Source of the DNA: Actinocatenispora rupis
GTDB taxonomy: Bacteria > Actinomycetota > Actinomycetes > Mycobacteriales > Micromonosporaceae
Direction of reading: 5' to 3'
Assembly (NCBI RefSeq): GCF_016861975.1
Contig: NZ_BOMB01000012.1
Location: forward strand, 248,001-312,000
DNA: 64,000 bases
Shown piece after piece: positions 16,870 to 24,681 of the stretch. A program made the translations under genes and the position numbers. The notes under the pieces are model-generated. The model was given only the letters and a program-made list of their open reading frames with translations. It made no database searches and was not told the origin of the DNA. The number at the start of each line of letters is the position of its first letter. Position 1 is the first letter of the stretch.

Positions 16870-18405
16870 TCAGCGCTCCGGTGCCGAGCCCTCCAGCGCG
16901 GAGTCGTCGCGCGGCGGTACGGCCGGGGTCGTCGGCAGCGTGATCGTGAACGTGGTGGGCGGGCTGGTCGCGGTCACCGTGCCGTGGTGCGCGGTGACCA
17001 CGGCGTGCACGATCGCCAGCCCCAGCCCCGTACTCCCGGCCGCGCGGGAGCGGGACGAGTCGCCGCGGGCGAACCGTTCGAAGATGTTGGGCAGGATATC
17101 GGCGGGGATGCCCGGACCGTCGTCGGTCACCGTCAGCGTCACCGAGCCGCGCGCGTTGCGCAGCCGCGTCACCACCGTCGTACCGGGCGGGGTGTGGGTG
17201 CGGGCGTTGCCGAGCAGGTTCGCGACGACCTGGTGCAGCCGCGCGTCGTCCCCCGGTACCGTCACCGGTTCGGGTGGCAGGTCGAGCCGCCAGGTGTGGT
17301 CCGGCCCGGCGACGTGCGCGTCCGACACCGCGTCGGCGACCACCCGGGACAGGTCCACCTCGGTACGTCCCAGCGGGCGCCCGGAATCCAGCCGGGCCAG
17401 CAGCAGCAGGTCGTCGACGAGCGTGGTCATCCGGCGCGACTCCGACTCGACCCGGCCGATCGCGTGCGTCACGTCGGCCGGCAGTTCGTGCCCGCCGCGC
17501 CGGGTCAGCTCCGCGTACCCGCGGATCGCGGCGAGCGGGGTGCGCAGCTCGTGGCTGGCGTCCGCGACGAACTGGCGGACCCGCTGTTCGCTGGCGTGCC
17601 GGGCGTTCAGCGCGTTGGCGACGTGGCCGAGCATCCGGTTGATCGCCGACCCGACCTGACCCACCTCCGTACGCGGGTCGGTGTCGGGCGAGGGCACCCG
17701 TACCGAGAGGGCGACCTCGCCGCGGTCCAGCGGCAGCTCGGCGACGCGGGTGGCGGTGGCGGCGACCCGGCGCAGCGGCGTCAGCGTACGGCGGACGATG
17801 AGGGCGGCGACCGTGCCGCCGATCAGTACCGCGGCGGTGGCAATGATCAGCTCGATGAGCAGCACCCGCAGTAGCGTGTCGTTCACCGGCCCCTGCGGCA
17901 GCCCCGTGACGACCACCGTACTGTCGTCCGGCGTCGTGTACCCCACCGCCCGGTACGACCCGAGCTCGTCACCGAGGTCGACGGTGACCGGGTGCCCGTC
18001 CCCCGGTATGCCGGCGAGCGTGGTGGCCTCCTCGACAGTCAGCGCCTCCGTCCGGTCCGGCCCCCGGTACACCTGGGCCTGGCTGACGGATCCGTTGCTG
18101 ACAAAGGCGACCACGGTGTCCTGGCCGGGACCGCCGGTCAGGCGAAGGTCGGTGCGGCCGGCGTCCGGCGGTGCCTCCGGACCGTCGACCTGGAACCGCA
18201 CCACACCGGTGCCTGCCCGCGCGACCTGGCTGTCCAGCTGGGCCATCAGGAAGTTGCGCAGGGCCAGCTCGGTACCGATGCCGGCGCCGACGCACACCAC
18301 CGCGATCAGCGCCACGATGATCGCCGTCAACCGGGTACGCAGGGACCAGTGGGCGATCCCGCGCCGCTCAGGTCGCGGGCTGTCAGGTCGCGGGCTTGAG
18401 GACAT
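16870..18405 (-). CDS. Sensor histidine kinase (HAMP, HisKA, HATPase_c)
   Basis: A protein of about 511 residues. Membrane segment 1 lies near 22-48, an extracytoplasmic sensor at about 50-175, membrane segment 2 near 180-205, then HAMP. The phospho-acceptor His285 is in DASHELRTPLAA. N box (VVANLLGNARTHTP), G1 (DDGPGIP) and G2 (GSTGLGLAIV) are present. It overlaps the response-regulator 3' end by about 23 bp. GTG 18414 is an alternative start. It resembles TrcS-type kinases in architecture. It likely controls the divergent gene at 19342. Confidence 0.93.
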   Translation of the reverse strand: MSSSPRPDSPRPERRGIAHWSLRTRLTAIIVALIAVVCVGAGIGTELALRNFLMAQLDSQVARAGTGVVRFQVDGPEAPPDAGRTDLRLTGGPGQDTVVAFVSNGSVSQAQVYRGPDRTEALTVEEATTLAGIPGDGHPVTVDLGDELGSYRAVGYTTPDDSTVVVTGLPQGPVNDTLLRVLLIELIIATAAVLIGGTVAALIVRRTLTPLRRVAATATRVAELPLDRGEVALSVRVPSPDTDPRTEVGQVGSAINRMLGHVANALNARHASEQRVRQFVADASHELRTPLAAIRGYAELTRRGGHELPADVTHAIGRVESESRRMTTLVDDLLLLARLDSGRPLGRTEVDLSRVVADAVSDAHVAGPDHTWRLDLPPEPVTVPGDDARLHQVVANLLGNARTHTPPGTTVVTRLRNARGSVTLTVTDDGPGIPADILPNIFERFARGDSSRSRAAGSTGLGLAIVHAVVTAHHGTVTATSPPTTFTITLPTTPAVPPRDDSALEGSAPER

Positions 18406-19138
18406 AGCCCGCACCGCGCAGGGTGTGGATCATCGGCTTGCGCCCGGCGTCGATCTTCTTCCGCAGGTACGAGATGTACAGCTCGACGATGTTGGCCTGG
18501 CCGCCGAAGTCGTAGCTCCACACCCGGTCGAGGATCTGCACCTTCGACAGCACCCGGCGCGGGTTGCGCATCAGGTACCGCAGCAGCTCGAACTCGGTGG
18601 CCGTCAGCTGGATCTCCGCGCCGCCGCGGCGTACCTCGTGGCTGTCCTCGTCGAGGGTCAGGTCGCCGACGACGAGCATCGCGTCGGTCTGCTGCGTGGC
18701 CCGGCTCGCCCGGCGCATCAGGCCGCGCAGCCGCGCCACGACCTCCTCCAGGCTGAACGGCTTCGTCACGTAGTCGTCGCCGCCGGCGGTCAGCCCCGCC
18801 ACCCGGTCCTCCACCGCGTCCTTCGCGGTCAGGAACAGTACGGGCAGGTCCGGGGCCTCGCTGCGCATCCGGTGCAGCACCTCCAGCCCGTCGATGTCGG
18901 GCAGCATGATGTCGAGCACCACCGCGTCCGGCCGGAACTCGCGGGCCTCGCGTACCGCGGCGGTGCCGTCGGTCGCCGACCGCACGTCCCAGCCCTCGTA
19001 CCGCAGCGCCATCGCCAGCAGCTCGGACAGCGTCGGCTCGTCGTCCACGACGAGCACCCGTACCGGCGAGCCGTCCGGTCGCCGCAGGTGCACCCGCCCC
19101 TTGGCCCGGCTCACCGGCTCCGTCCCCATGCCCACCAT
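18383..19138 (-). CDS. Response regulator, OmpR/PhoB family
   Basis: A 251-residue protein (a later ATG at 19129 would give 248). The receiver has acidic residues in VVDDEPT, the phospho-acceptor Asp76 in VVLDIMLPD, and Lys in VTKPFS. The C-terminal winged helix is complete (LTATEFELLRYLMRNPRRVLS to HTLRGAGYVLKP). It is the first gene of the two-component operon, and the kinase start lies inside its 3' end. The divergent small membrane protein gene shares its 5' region and is a likely target. Confidence 0.93.
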   Translation of the reverse strand: MVGMGTEPVSRAKGRVHLRRPDGSPVRVLVVDDEPTLSELLAMALRYEGWDVRSATDGTAAVREAREFRPDAVVLDIMLPDIDGLEVLHRMRSEAPDLPVLFLTAKDAVEDRVAGLTAGGDDYVTKPFSLEEVVARLRGLMRRASRATQQTDAMLVVGDLTLDEDSHEVRRGGAEIQLTATEFELLRYLMRNPRRVLSKVQILDRVWSYDFGGQANIVELYISYLRKKIDAGRKPMIHTLRGAGYVLKPAT

Positions 19139-19341
19139 GCTGTCATCGTCGCGGCCCGCGCTGTGGCCGGATTGGGCCCTTCCTGTGTACGACCTGTGCG
19201 GTGCCCGCCGCGGCCCGGCAAAGCGGACAAGCACACCGCTACCTCAGCGGTACCACAGGGTCGGCACAGGGTACGGGCGGACGGTCGAGCCTCCTGCGGC
19301 GAGCACTGCCGCACCGAGGTACCGAGAAGGAAGGGCGCGAC

Positions 19342-20022
19342 GTGACCTCCCCAGGAACGGACGAGACCGTACCGGCCGGCGCAGAGTCCGGCACCCCCGC
19401 GGGCGCCGAACCCGAGACCCCGGCCGGGGCCGAGCCGCAGGCGGCCCCGGCGAGCGGGCCGCGCCGGCCGCTCACGAACGCCCAGCGGATCGCGGTCGCC
19501 GCGGCCGTCGGCGTCGCCGCGGTCGGCATCGGCGGCGGCGTCGTGTACGCCTCGTCGCACCAGTCGTCGAACGGCCAGTTCGGCGGCGGCGGCGGAATGC
19601 GGATCTTCCGGCCGGGCGGCAGCAGCGGGCTGACCGACGCGCTGCACGGCGAGTACGTGGCGAGCAACGGCAAGAACGGCACCCGCACCATGCTCATCCA
19701 GACCGGTACGGTCACCGCCGTGTCGTCCAGCTCGGTGAGCGTCAGGAGCACCGACGGCTTCGCCGGCACGTACGTGGTGGGCTCGGGTACCAAGGTCGAC
19801 GACGGCGCCACCACCATCGGCAAGGTCAAGAAGGGCCACACGGTCACCGTCGTCGCCACCAAGTCCGACAGGACCGCCACGTCGATCCTCGACACCACGC
19901 TGCTCGGCGGATCCAACGGCGGCCCGCAGAACAACACCGGACCGCAGGGCGGCACCGGCCAGCAGGGCGGCGCGCCGCAGGGCGGGCCGCGGGGCAACGG
20001 CAGGCCAGGCGGCCAGCCCTGA
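19342..20022 (+). CDS. Membrane-anchored small extracytoplasmic protein (DUF5666-like)
   Basis: A 226-residue protein. The N-terminal tail has PAGAE repeats, one membrane segment lies near 50-70 (RIAVAAAVGVAAVGIGGGVVY), and an extracytoplasmic OB-like beta domain near 110-190 reads TGTVTAVSSSSVSVRSTDG to KKGHTVTVVAT. The C-terminal tail is rich in Gly, Gln, Asn and Pro. The GTG at 19342 has GAAGGAAGGG upstream. It is divergent from the two-component system. The TVTAVS / KVGDTV pattern resembles DUF5666 domains. Its role is unknown. Confidence 0.75.
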   Translation: MTSPGTDETVPAGAESGTPAGAEPETPAGAEPQAAPASGPRRPLTNAQRIAVAAAVGVAAVGIGGGVVYASSHQSSNGQFGGGGGMRIFRPGGSSGLTDALHGEYVASNGKNGTRTMLIQTGTVTAVSSSSVSVRSTDGFAGTYVVGSGTKVDDGATTIGKVKKGHTVTVVATKSDRTATSILDTTLLGGSNGGPQNNTGPQGGTGQQGGAPQGGPRGNGRPGGQP

Positions 20023-20540
20023 GGTGGATGGGCGCTTCGTCTTTTCACTGAACACCCGGACGCATCGGTACCGGCCCGTGGGCACCCGGTCGGCGGCGCG
20101 GGCCCGGCGCGATCCGGTCGCCGGCGCGGTGGGCCAGCGACCCGGTGTCGGCGGCGCGCCGCCGACACCGCGTGGTGGCCGGTACGCGCCTTCGCTCTGA
20201 GCACCCACACGCATCACGGCGCCCGCGACGTTCCGGTGCGTCGATCGCAAGCAGCGGCGGCCGGTGGCCGGTCGTCGTGCAGCGGGCGCCGCCCCATCCG
20301 GCGCCCCGGCCCCGGGCCCGGTCCTTCGCGCGACCGGCGCCCGGGGCCGCCTCGTCTCTCACGGGCAACGGCACGAACCCGTTGCCCCACAACGACTCCG
20401 GGCACGACCCTCGCCGGAACCGTTGGTACGACACCGTTTCCGGGTACGAAACCGCCCCGGCGCCGGAGTGCGGCGGACCGGGGCGGGCGGCCGGGACGGC
20501 CGGGGTGGGCGGTCCGGCCGGAGCCGGCCGGACCGTACTG
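20023..20540. repeat. 518-bp spacer with a duplicated motif, no gene seen
   Basis: No convincing gene is present. Two related blocks read CTGAACACCCGGACGCATC (20047 onward) and CTGAGCACCCACACGCATC (20198 onward), about 151 bp apart. GGCGGCGCGCCGCC around 20148-20161 is palindromic. The convergent genes on either side end here, so termination signals are expected, but I cannot name a clean one. Confidence 0.45.
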
Positions 20541-21860
20541 TCAGGCGGCGGGGCGGCGCAGCCGGCCGATCATGCGGCGCAGCCAGCCGGAGCGCTGCGT
20601 ACCGGGGCGGGAGCCGGCGGGACGCGTACCGTTCGGGTGCGCCTTGTCGTCGCTCTTCTCGGCCGCGGCGGCCTCGACCGGCTCGTCGGCGTCCAGCGCC
20701 GGCGCCTCGATCTCGGCCTTGGCAGCGTCATCGTCCTTCGCCGCGACATCAGCCTTGTCAGCGTCGTCAGCCTTCGCCGCGTCGTCAGCCTTGTCAGCGT
20801 CGTCAGCCTTCGCCGCGTCGTCAGCCTTGGCGGCGTCGTCGACCTTCGCAGCGTCCTCGGCCTCGTCGGCGTCGTCAGCCTTCGCCGTTTCCTCGGCGGA
20901 CGCCGACTCCTCGGCGGCAGGCTCCTCCGCGACCTCCGCGACCTCCGCGACCTCCGCGGCAGCCGGCTCGGCGACGTCGGCGGCGACCGGCTCGGACTCC
21001 GTCTCCGCAACGGCTTCCGCCTCGGCGGCGGCGACCGGCTCCGCGACGACCTCGACCGAAGCGGCCTCGCCGGACGACGCGGGCGCGGCGGCGGACGTGG
21101 CGACGGCGAACTCGGCGACCGGTACCTCGGTCACGGCGACCGACGACGGGTCGGCGTCCGCGCCGGCCGTACCGACGAGGCCGAGGAACGGGTTGAGCCA
21201 GGCGACGTGCGCGCCGTCGGCAAGCGCGGCCGGTACCGGGGCCGGCGGGCGCAGGCGGTCGGCCGCGCCGGTCGCCTTCCGCGCGTACGGGCCGGTGTTG
21301 CCGAGCAGCCACAGCGGCGTGACGCCGGCCTCGGCGTACGCGTCGCGGGCGGCGGTCCAGTCGGCGGCGGTGAGCGCCGAGTAGACCAGGTGGACGGCGA
21401 CGCGGTCACCGTCGGCGGTCGTGATGAGCAGGTCGGGGTTCGGGGCCAGGTCGGAATCGGCGGTCACCGTCGAGCCGGGGTACGCCGTGGCGGCCCACCG
21501 GATGACGGTCTGTTCGGCGGCGAGCCGCCACAGCGTCTCCTTGGCCTGCTTGTCGCCGTGCGTGGTGCCGGTCTTCGGGTGGACGAACGCGACCCGGCCG
21601 GCACCCTTGCGGATCCCGGTGTAGGTGGCGTCACAGCCCGGGAACGGGCACTGCAGCGCGCCGGCCTTGACCCGCTCGCGCCAGGTCTGGCCGGGCGGAT
21701 CGGCGGGCGTGTCGGGACCGGCGTCGGCCGGCAGGTACTGGAAGGCGCCGTCGGCGTCCCGCGCCCACGCCTGGTAGAGCGTGGTGTCGAAGAGGCGTCC
21801 GCGGGCGGCGGACTGGGTGGTGCTCGGTGCGTCGTCGTTGCGATCGGGCGTATCGCTCAT
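20541..21860 (-). CDS. CoiA-like nuclease-fold protein with long acidic repeat tail
   Basis: A 439-residue protein. Residues 1 to about 210 hold a CPFPGCDATY zinc-like motif, then FVHPKTGTTHGDKQAKETLWRLA, NPDLLI and GDRVAVHLVYSALTAADW to TPLWLLG. That order matches the competence CoiA-like restriction-endonuclease fold. The usual E-x-Q after the strand appears here as H-x-V (VAVHLVYS), so catalysis is doubtful. Residues about 240-410 are low complexity, first Ala/Glu/Val-rich and then tandem AKADDADKADD repeats. A basic WLRRMIGRLRR helix ends it. ATG 21860 fits the globular start. Confidence 0.65.
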   Translation of the reverse strand: MSDTPDRNDDAPSTTQSAARGRLFDTTLYQAWARDADGAFQYLPADAGPDTPADPPGQTWRERVKAGALQCPFPGCDATYTGIRKGAGRVAFVHPKTGTTHGDKQAKETLWRLAAEQTVIRWAATAYPGSTVTADSDLAPNPDLLITTADGDRVAVHLVYSALTAADWTAARDAYAEAGVTPLWLLGNTGPYARKATGAADRLRPPAPVPAALADGAHVAWLNPFLGLVGTAGADADPSSVAVTEVPVAEFAVATSAAAPASSGEAASVEVVAEPVAAAEAEAVAETESEPVAADVAEPAAAEVAEVAEVAEEPAAEESASAEETAKADDADEAEDAAKVDDAAKADDAAKADDADKADDAAKADDADKADVAAKDDDAAKAEIEAPALDADEPVEAAAAEKSDDKAHPNGTRPAGSRPGTQRSGWLRRMIGRLRRPAA

Positions 21861-22155
21861 GGGCGGCAACAGTAAAGGACGGCCGGGATATTTGGGAAGC
21901 CGACCCTCACGCGTGTCGGACACAACGTTACCCACAGCCGCTCCCCTCCTGTGTACGCATCCCCCACCGGTTGAACGAGCGCGTGCGTCCCGCGTCACGG
22001 TACGACCGTCCACAGTGGACGTTCCGGGCGGGGTCGGCCCGGTGACGCGGCGGCGTTGCGGGGTTGCCGCCGGTCGGCACAAACCCGCCAGACACGCCGT
22101 TGTCCGGACATCCCCGTTTTCAGTAAAGTCAGTTAACTGTTTCCGGGAGGTGCCC
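21861..22155. promoter_or_regulatory. Divergent spacer with the doxX-like promoter
   Basis: The spacer holds TTGTCC (22100-22105) and TAAAGT (22124-22129) 18 bp apart on the plus strand, followed by a perfect palindrome CAGTTAACTG at 22130-22139 over the expected start site. The palindrome looks like an operator. The remaining sequence shows nothing I can name. Confidence 0.6.
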
Positions 22156-22581
22156 ATGAACACGCTCGCCGAGACCGGGAAATCGTTGTGCCGCATGACC
22201 GTCGGGCTGCTGTTCGCCTGCCACGGGACGGCCGGACTGTTCGGCTTCCCGATCCGTACCGGACACGTGCCGGCCGTCTTCGCGTGGCCCGGCTGGTGGG
22301 CCGCCGCCATCGAGTTCGCCACCGGGCTGCTCGTCCTCGTCGGCCTCGGCACCCGCGTGGCCGCCCTGCTCGCCTCCGGCACCATGGCCTACGCGTACTT
22401 CACGGTGCACCAGCCGCACGCGCTCTGGCCGATCGCGAACGGCGGTGAACCGGCCGCCGTGTTCTGCTGGACCTTCCTACTCGTCGCCGTCGTCGGACCC
22501 GGCCGGTTCTCCCTCGACGGGCTGCTCGGCCGCCGCCGGCGCCGCACCGTGCAGGTCGCCGGCGAGTACGTCGGGTCCTGA
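22156..22581 (+). CDS. DoxX-family membrane protein
   Basis: A 141-residue protein with four membrane helices and the DoxX opening (GLLFACHGTAGLFGF, near residues 17-31). A FATGLLVLVGLGTRVAALL stretch and a C-terminal FLLVAVVGPGRFSLDGLLG follow, and the end is Arg-rich. ATG 22156 has GGGAGG 5 bp upstream. DoxX proteins are membrane partners in redox or detoxification complexes. Its last 105 bp overlap the convergent 3' end of the beta-helix gene. Confidence 0.88.
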   Translation: MNTLAETGKSLCRMTVGLLFACHGTAGLFGFPIRTGHVPAVFAWPGWWAAAIEFATGLLVLVGLGTRVAALLASGTMAYAYFTVHQPHALWPIANGGEPAAVFCWTFLLVAVVGPGRFSLDGLLGRRRRRTVQVAGEYVGS

Positions 22582-24681
22582 GTCGACGCCGTCCCGGCGT
22601 ACCGCGACGATCTCGGGGCCGCCGTCGGCGAGCCGTACGGCGGACAGGACGATGCCGTCGGCGCGTTCGAGTACGACGGCGGCGCGGGTGCGGTCGGGCG
22701 CGTCCGGCAGCGCCGGCTCGGTGGTGAGCGCGCAGTCGGTCACCGTCACGTCCCGGTACGCGAGGTGGCTGGTCCGGCCGTCGACCTCGCTGCGGCCCCA
22801 CCCCGCCAACCGCATCGCGTACGGGCCGCACCAGCCGACGGTGCAGCCGGACACGGTGATCGCCGACGAGACCGGCGACGCGCCGGAGACCGGGTGGAAC
22901 CGGTCGGCGTTGTCGCCCGGCAGCAGCCGGAACCCGATCTCGACGCCGGTGCACCGCACGTCGCGTACCGCCACGTCGTGCACCGAGCTGAGGTAGAAGC
23001 CCTCGAACGCGTCGGTCACCCGCAGCCCGGTGATCCGCAACCGGTGCGGGTGGTACGACGGGCCGGTCAGCTCGCTGACGCTGGTACCGACCGCGCCCCA
23101 GTGCACCGCCACGCCGGTACCGCCGCCGCTGACGCGCACGTCCGCGACGGTCAGGTCGCGGACGGCGCCGAGCACGGCGACGGAGTTGGCGGTGCACCGG
23201 CCCGCCCGCCGTACGGTCAGGTTGCGGAGTTCGACGTCGGTGGCCCACTCGGGGCGCTCGGGGTAGAAGTAGCGGCCGACGGTGACGGCGGTCCAGCGGT
23301 CCCCGTCGTGCTTGCCGGGGTCGGCGACGGGCAGCTCCAGCGCCAGGTCCGCGACGCGTACGCCGGAGCCGAGGACCCACAGCAGCGGCGCCGCCGTCGC
23401 GTCCGGCTGGATGAGGACGGTGTCGCCGTCGCGGGCGCCGGTGAGGTGCCGGCCGTCGGCCAGCCGCAGCCCGCCGCCGACCGGGAACCGGCCCGCCGGC
23501 AGGGTGACCGGGGCGGCGTCCGGCCGGTCCAGCAGTTCCTGCACCAGCGCGCGGTTCGCCTCGGCGTCGTCGGTCAGCTCCGGCGTGACGCTCGCCGGCC
23601 GGGTCACCGACGCGGCGACCATCCGCCACGCCACCGGCCGGTACGTGCTCAGTCGTACGACGGCGGGGCCGGACAGGTGGCCGGTGTAGCGGACCTGGAC
23701 GACGTTGCCGCGGACCCGGACCGCGCAGGCCCGGGGTGTACCGCCGTCGAGCGGGACGAGCTGCGCGTGCACGTCACGCGGGCGCAGCGCGGTCCGTACG
23801 GTGAGCGGGGCCAGCCCGTACCGGACGGGGGCGGTGACCGCGCGGGCGCCGCGGATCATGCCGCGCCGGGCCCGGTTGCTGGCGGCGAAGCGGGCGGCGG
23901 CGAGCCGGCGACGGGCCAGCGCGATGCCCTTGTCCCGGTACCGCAGGCGCGGCGCGCCGGTCGGCGGTTCCTCCCACAGCGGCCCCGCGGGCGGCGCGAC
24001 CCGGTCCGCCGGTACGGTCGCGGCCGGTCCGGCGCGCAGCGTCCACACGAACGTGCCGGACACCGGCGCGGCGGGCGCGGCCAGGAACACGCCGCCGGCA
24101 ACCGGGCCGGTGGCCAGGTCCTCAACGGGCCGGTCCCCGGCGGGCCGGTCCTCGGCGGGTACCGGGTCGACGGTCACCGCGTCCACCCGTACGCCGACGG
24201 CGGCGTGCGGGAGCGTGCCGTCCGGTGCGGCCGTGGCGTCGGCCAGTTCCAGGATCAGCAGCCCGTCCGCCGGTACCTCCTCGGCGGTGAGGTCGAACCG
24301 CACCGTGGCCGACGCGTCCAGCGCGAACGAGCCGTGCGGCCGGTCCAGGAGCACCGCCGTACGGGTCGCGCCCTGCGACCGGACCAGCAGCAGCCGGGCG
24401 CCGTGCGGCTGCCGCGGCGTGACCCGGTCGGGTACGCGGTGCTGCCACCACTGCGCCGTCTCCCGGTCGGCGGTCAGCCGCAGCGTGACCCGTACCGGGC
24501 CGTCGGTGGCGACCTTGATGCCGATGAGGCCGGGGCTGGCGGAGAAGCGGCCGACGATCCCGGTGCCGCGGACGAAGCCGTCGCAGACCTGGATCGCCGC
24601 TCCCCCACCGGTTTTCACGGTCGCCGGCAGCGTCAGCGGCGCCACCGGCCGGTCCAGCTCGGTGTCGAAGGTGCGACTCAC
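22477..24681 (-). CDS. Parallel beta-helix protein of the surface-glycan operon
   Basis: A 734-residue protein. The N-terminal third reads as beta-sandwich domains (about 30-240). After an Arg-rich linker the region from about 400 to 700 has repeated short strands with GxxV/DxxV turns, such as NLTVRRAG, DLTVADVRVSGGG and DVAVRDVRCTG. This is the pattern of a right-handed parallel beta-helix (pectate-lyase-like). No signal peptide is seen. The GTG start overlaps the preceding stop (GTGA). It is the last gene of the six-gene pseB operon. It may bind or trim the polymer; no catalytic residues can be assigned. Confidence 0.72.
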   Translation of the reverse strand: MSRTFDTELDRPVAPLTLPATVKTGGGAAIQVCDGFVRGTGIVGRFSASPGLIGIKVATDGPVRVTLRLTADRETAQWWQHRVPDRVTPRQPHGARLLLVRSQGATRTAVLLDRPHGSFALDASATVRFDLTAEEVPADGLLILELADATAAPDGTLPHAAVGVRVDAVTVDPVPAEDRPAGDRPVEDLATGPVAGGVFLAAPAAPVSGTFVWTLRAGPAATVPADRVAPPAGPLWEEPPTGAPRLRYRDKGIALARRRLAAARFAASNRARRGMIRGARAVTAPVRYGLAPLTVRTALRPRDVHAQLVPLDGGTPRACAVRVRGNVVQVRYTGHLSGPAVVRLSTYRPVAWRMVAASVTRPASVTPELTDDAEANRALVQELLDRPDAAPVTLPAGRFPVGGGLRLADGRHLTGARDGDTVLIQPDATAAPLLWVLGSGVRVADLALELPVADPGKHDGDRWTAVTVGRYFYPERPEWATDVELRNLTVRRAGRCTANSVAVLGAVRDLTVADVRVSGGGTGVAVHWGAVGTSVSELTGPSYHPHRLRITGLRVTDAFEGFYLSSVHDVAVRDVRCTGVEIGFRLLPGDNADRFHPVSGASPVSSAITVSGCTVGWCGPYAMRLAGWGRSEVDGRTSHLAYRDVTVTDCALTTEPALPDAPDRTRAAVVLERADGIVLSAVRLADGGPEIVAVRRDGVDSGPDVLAGDLHGAAPAAAEQPVEGEPAGSDDGDE

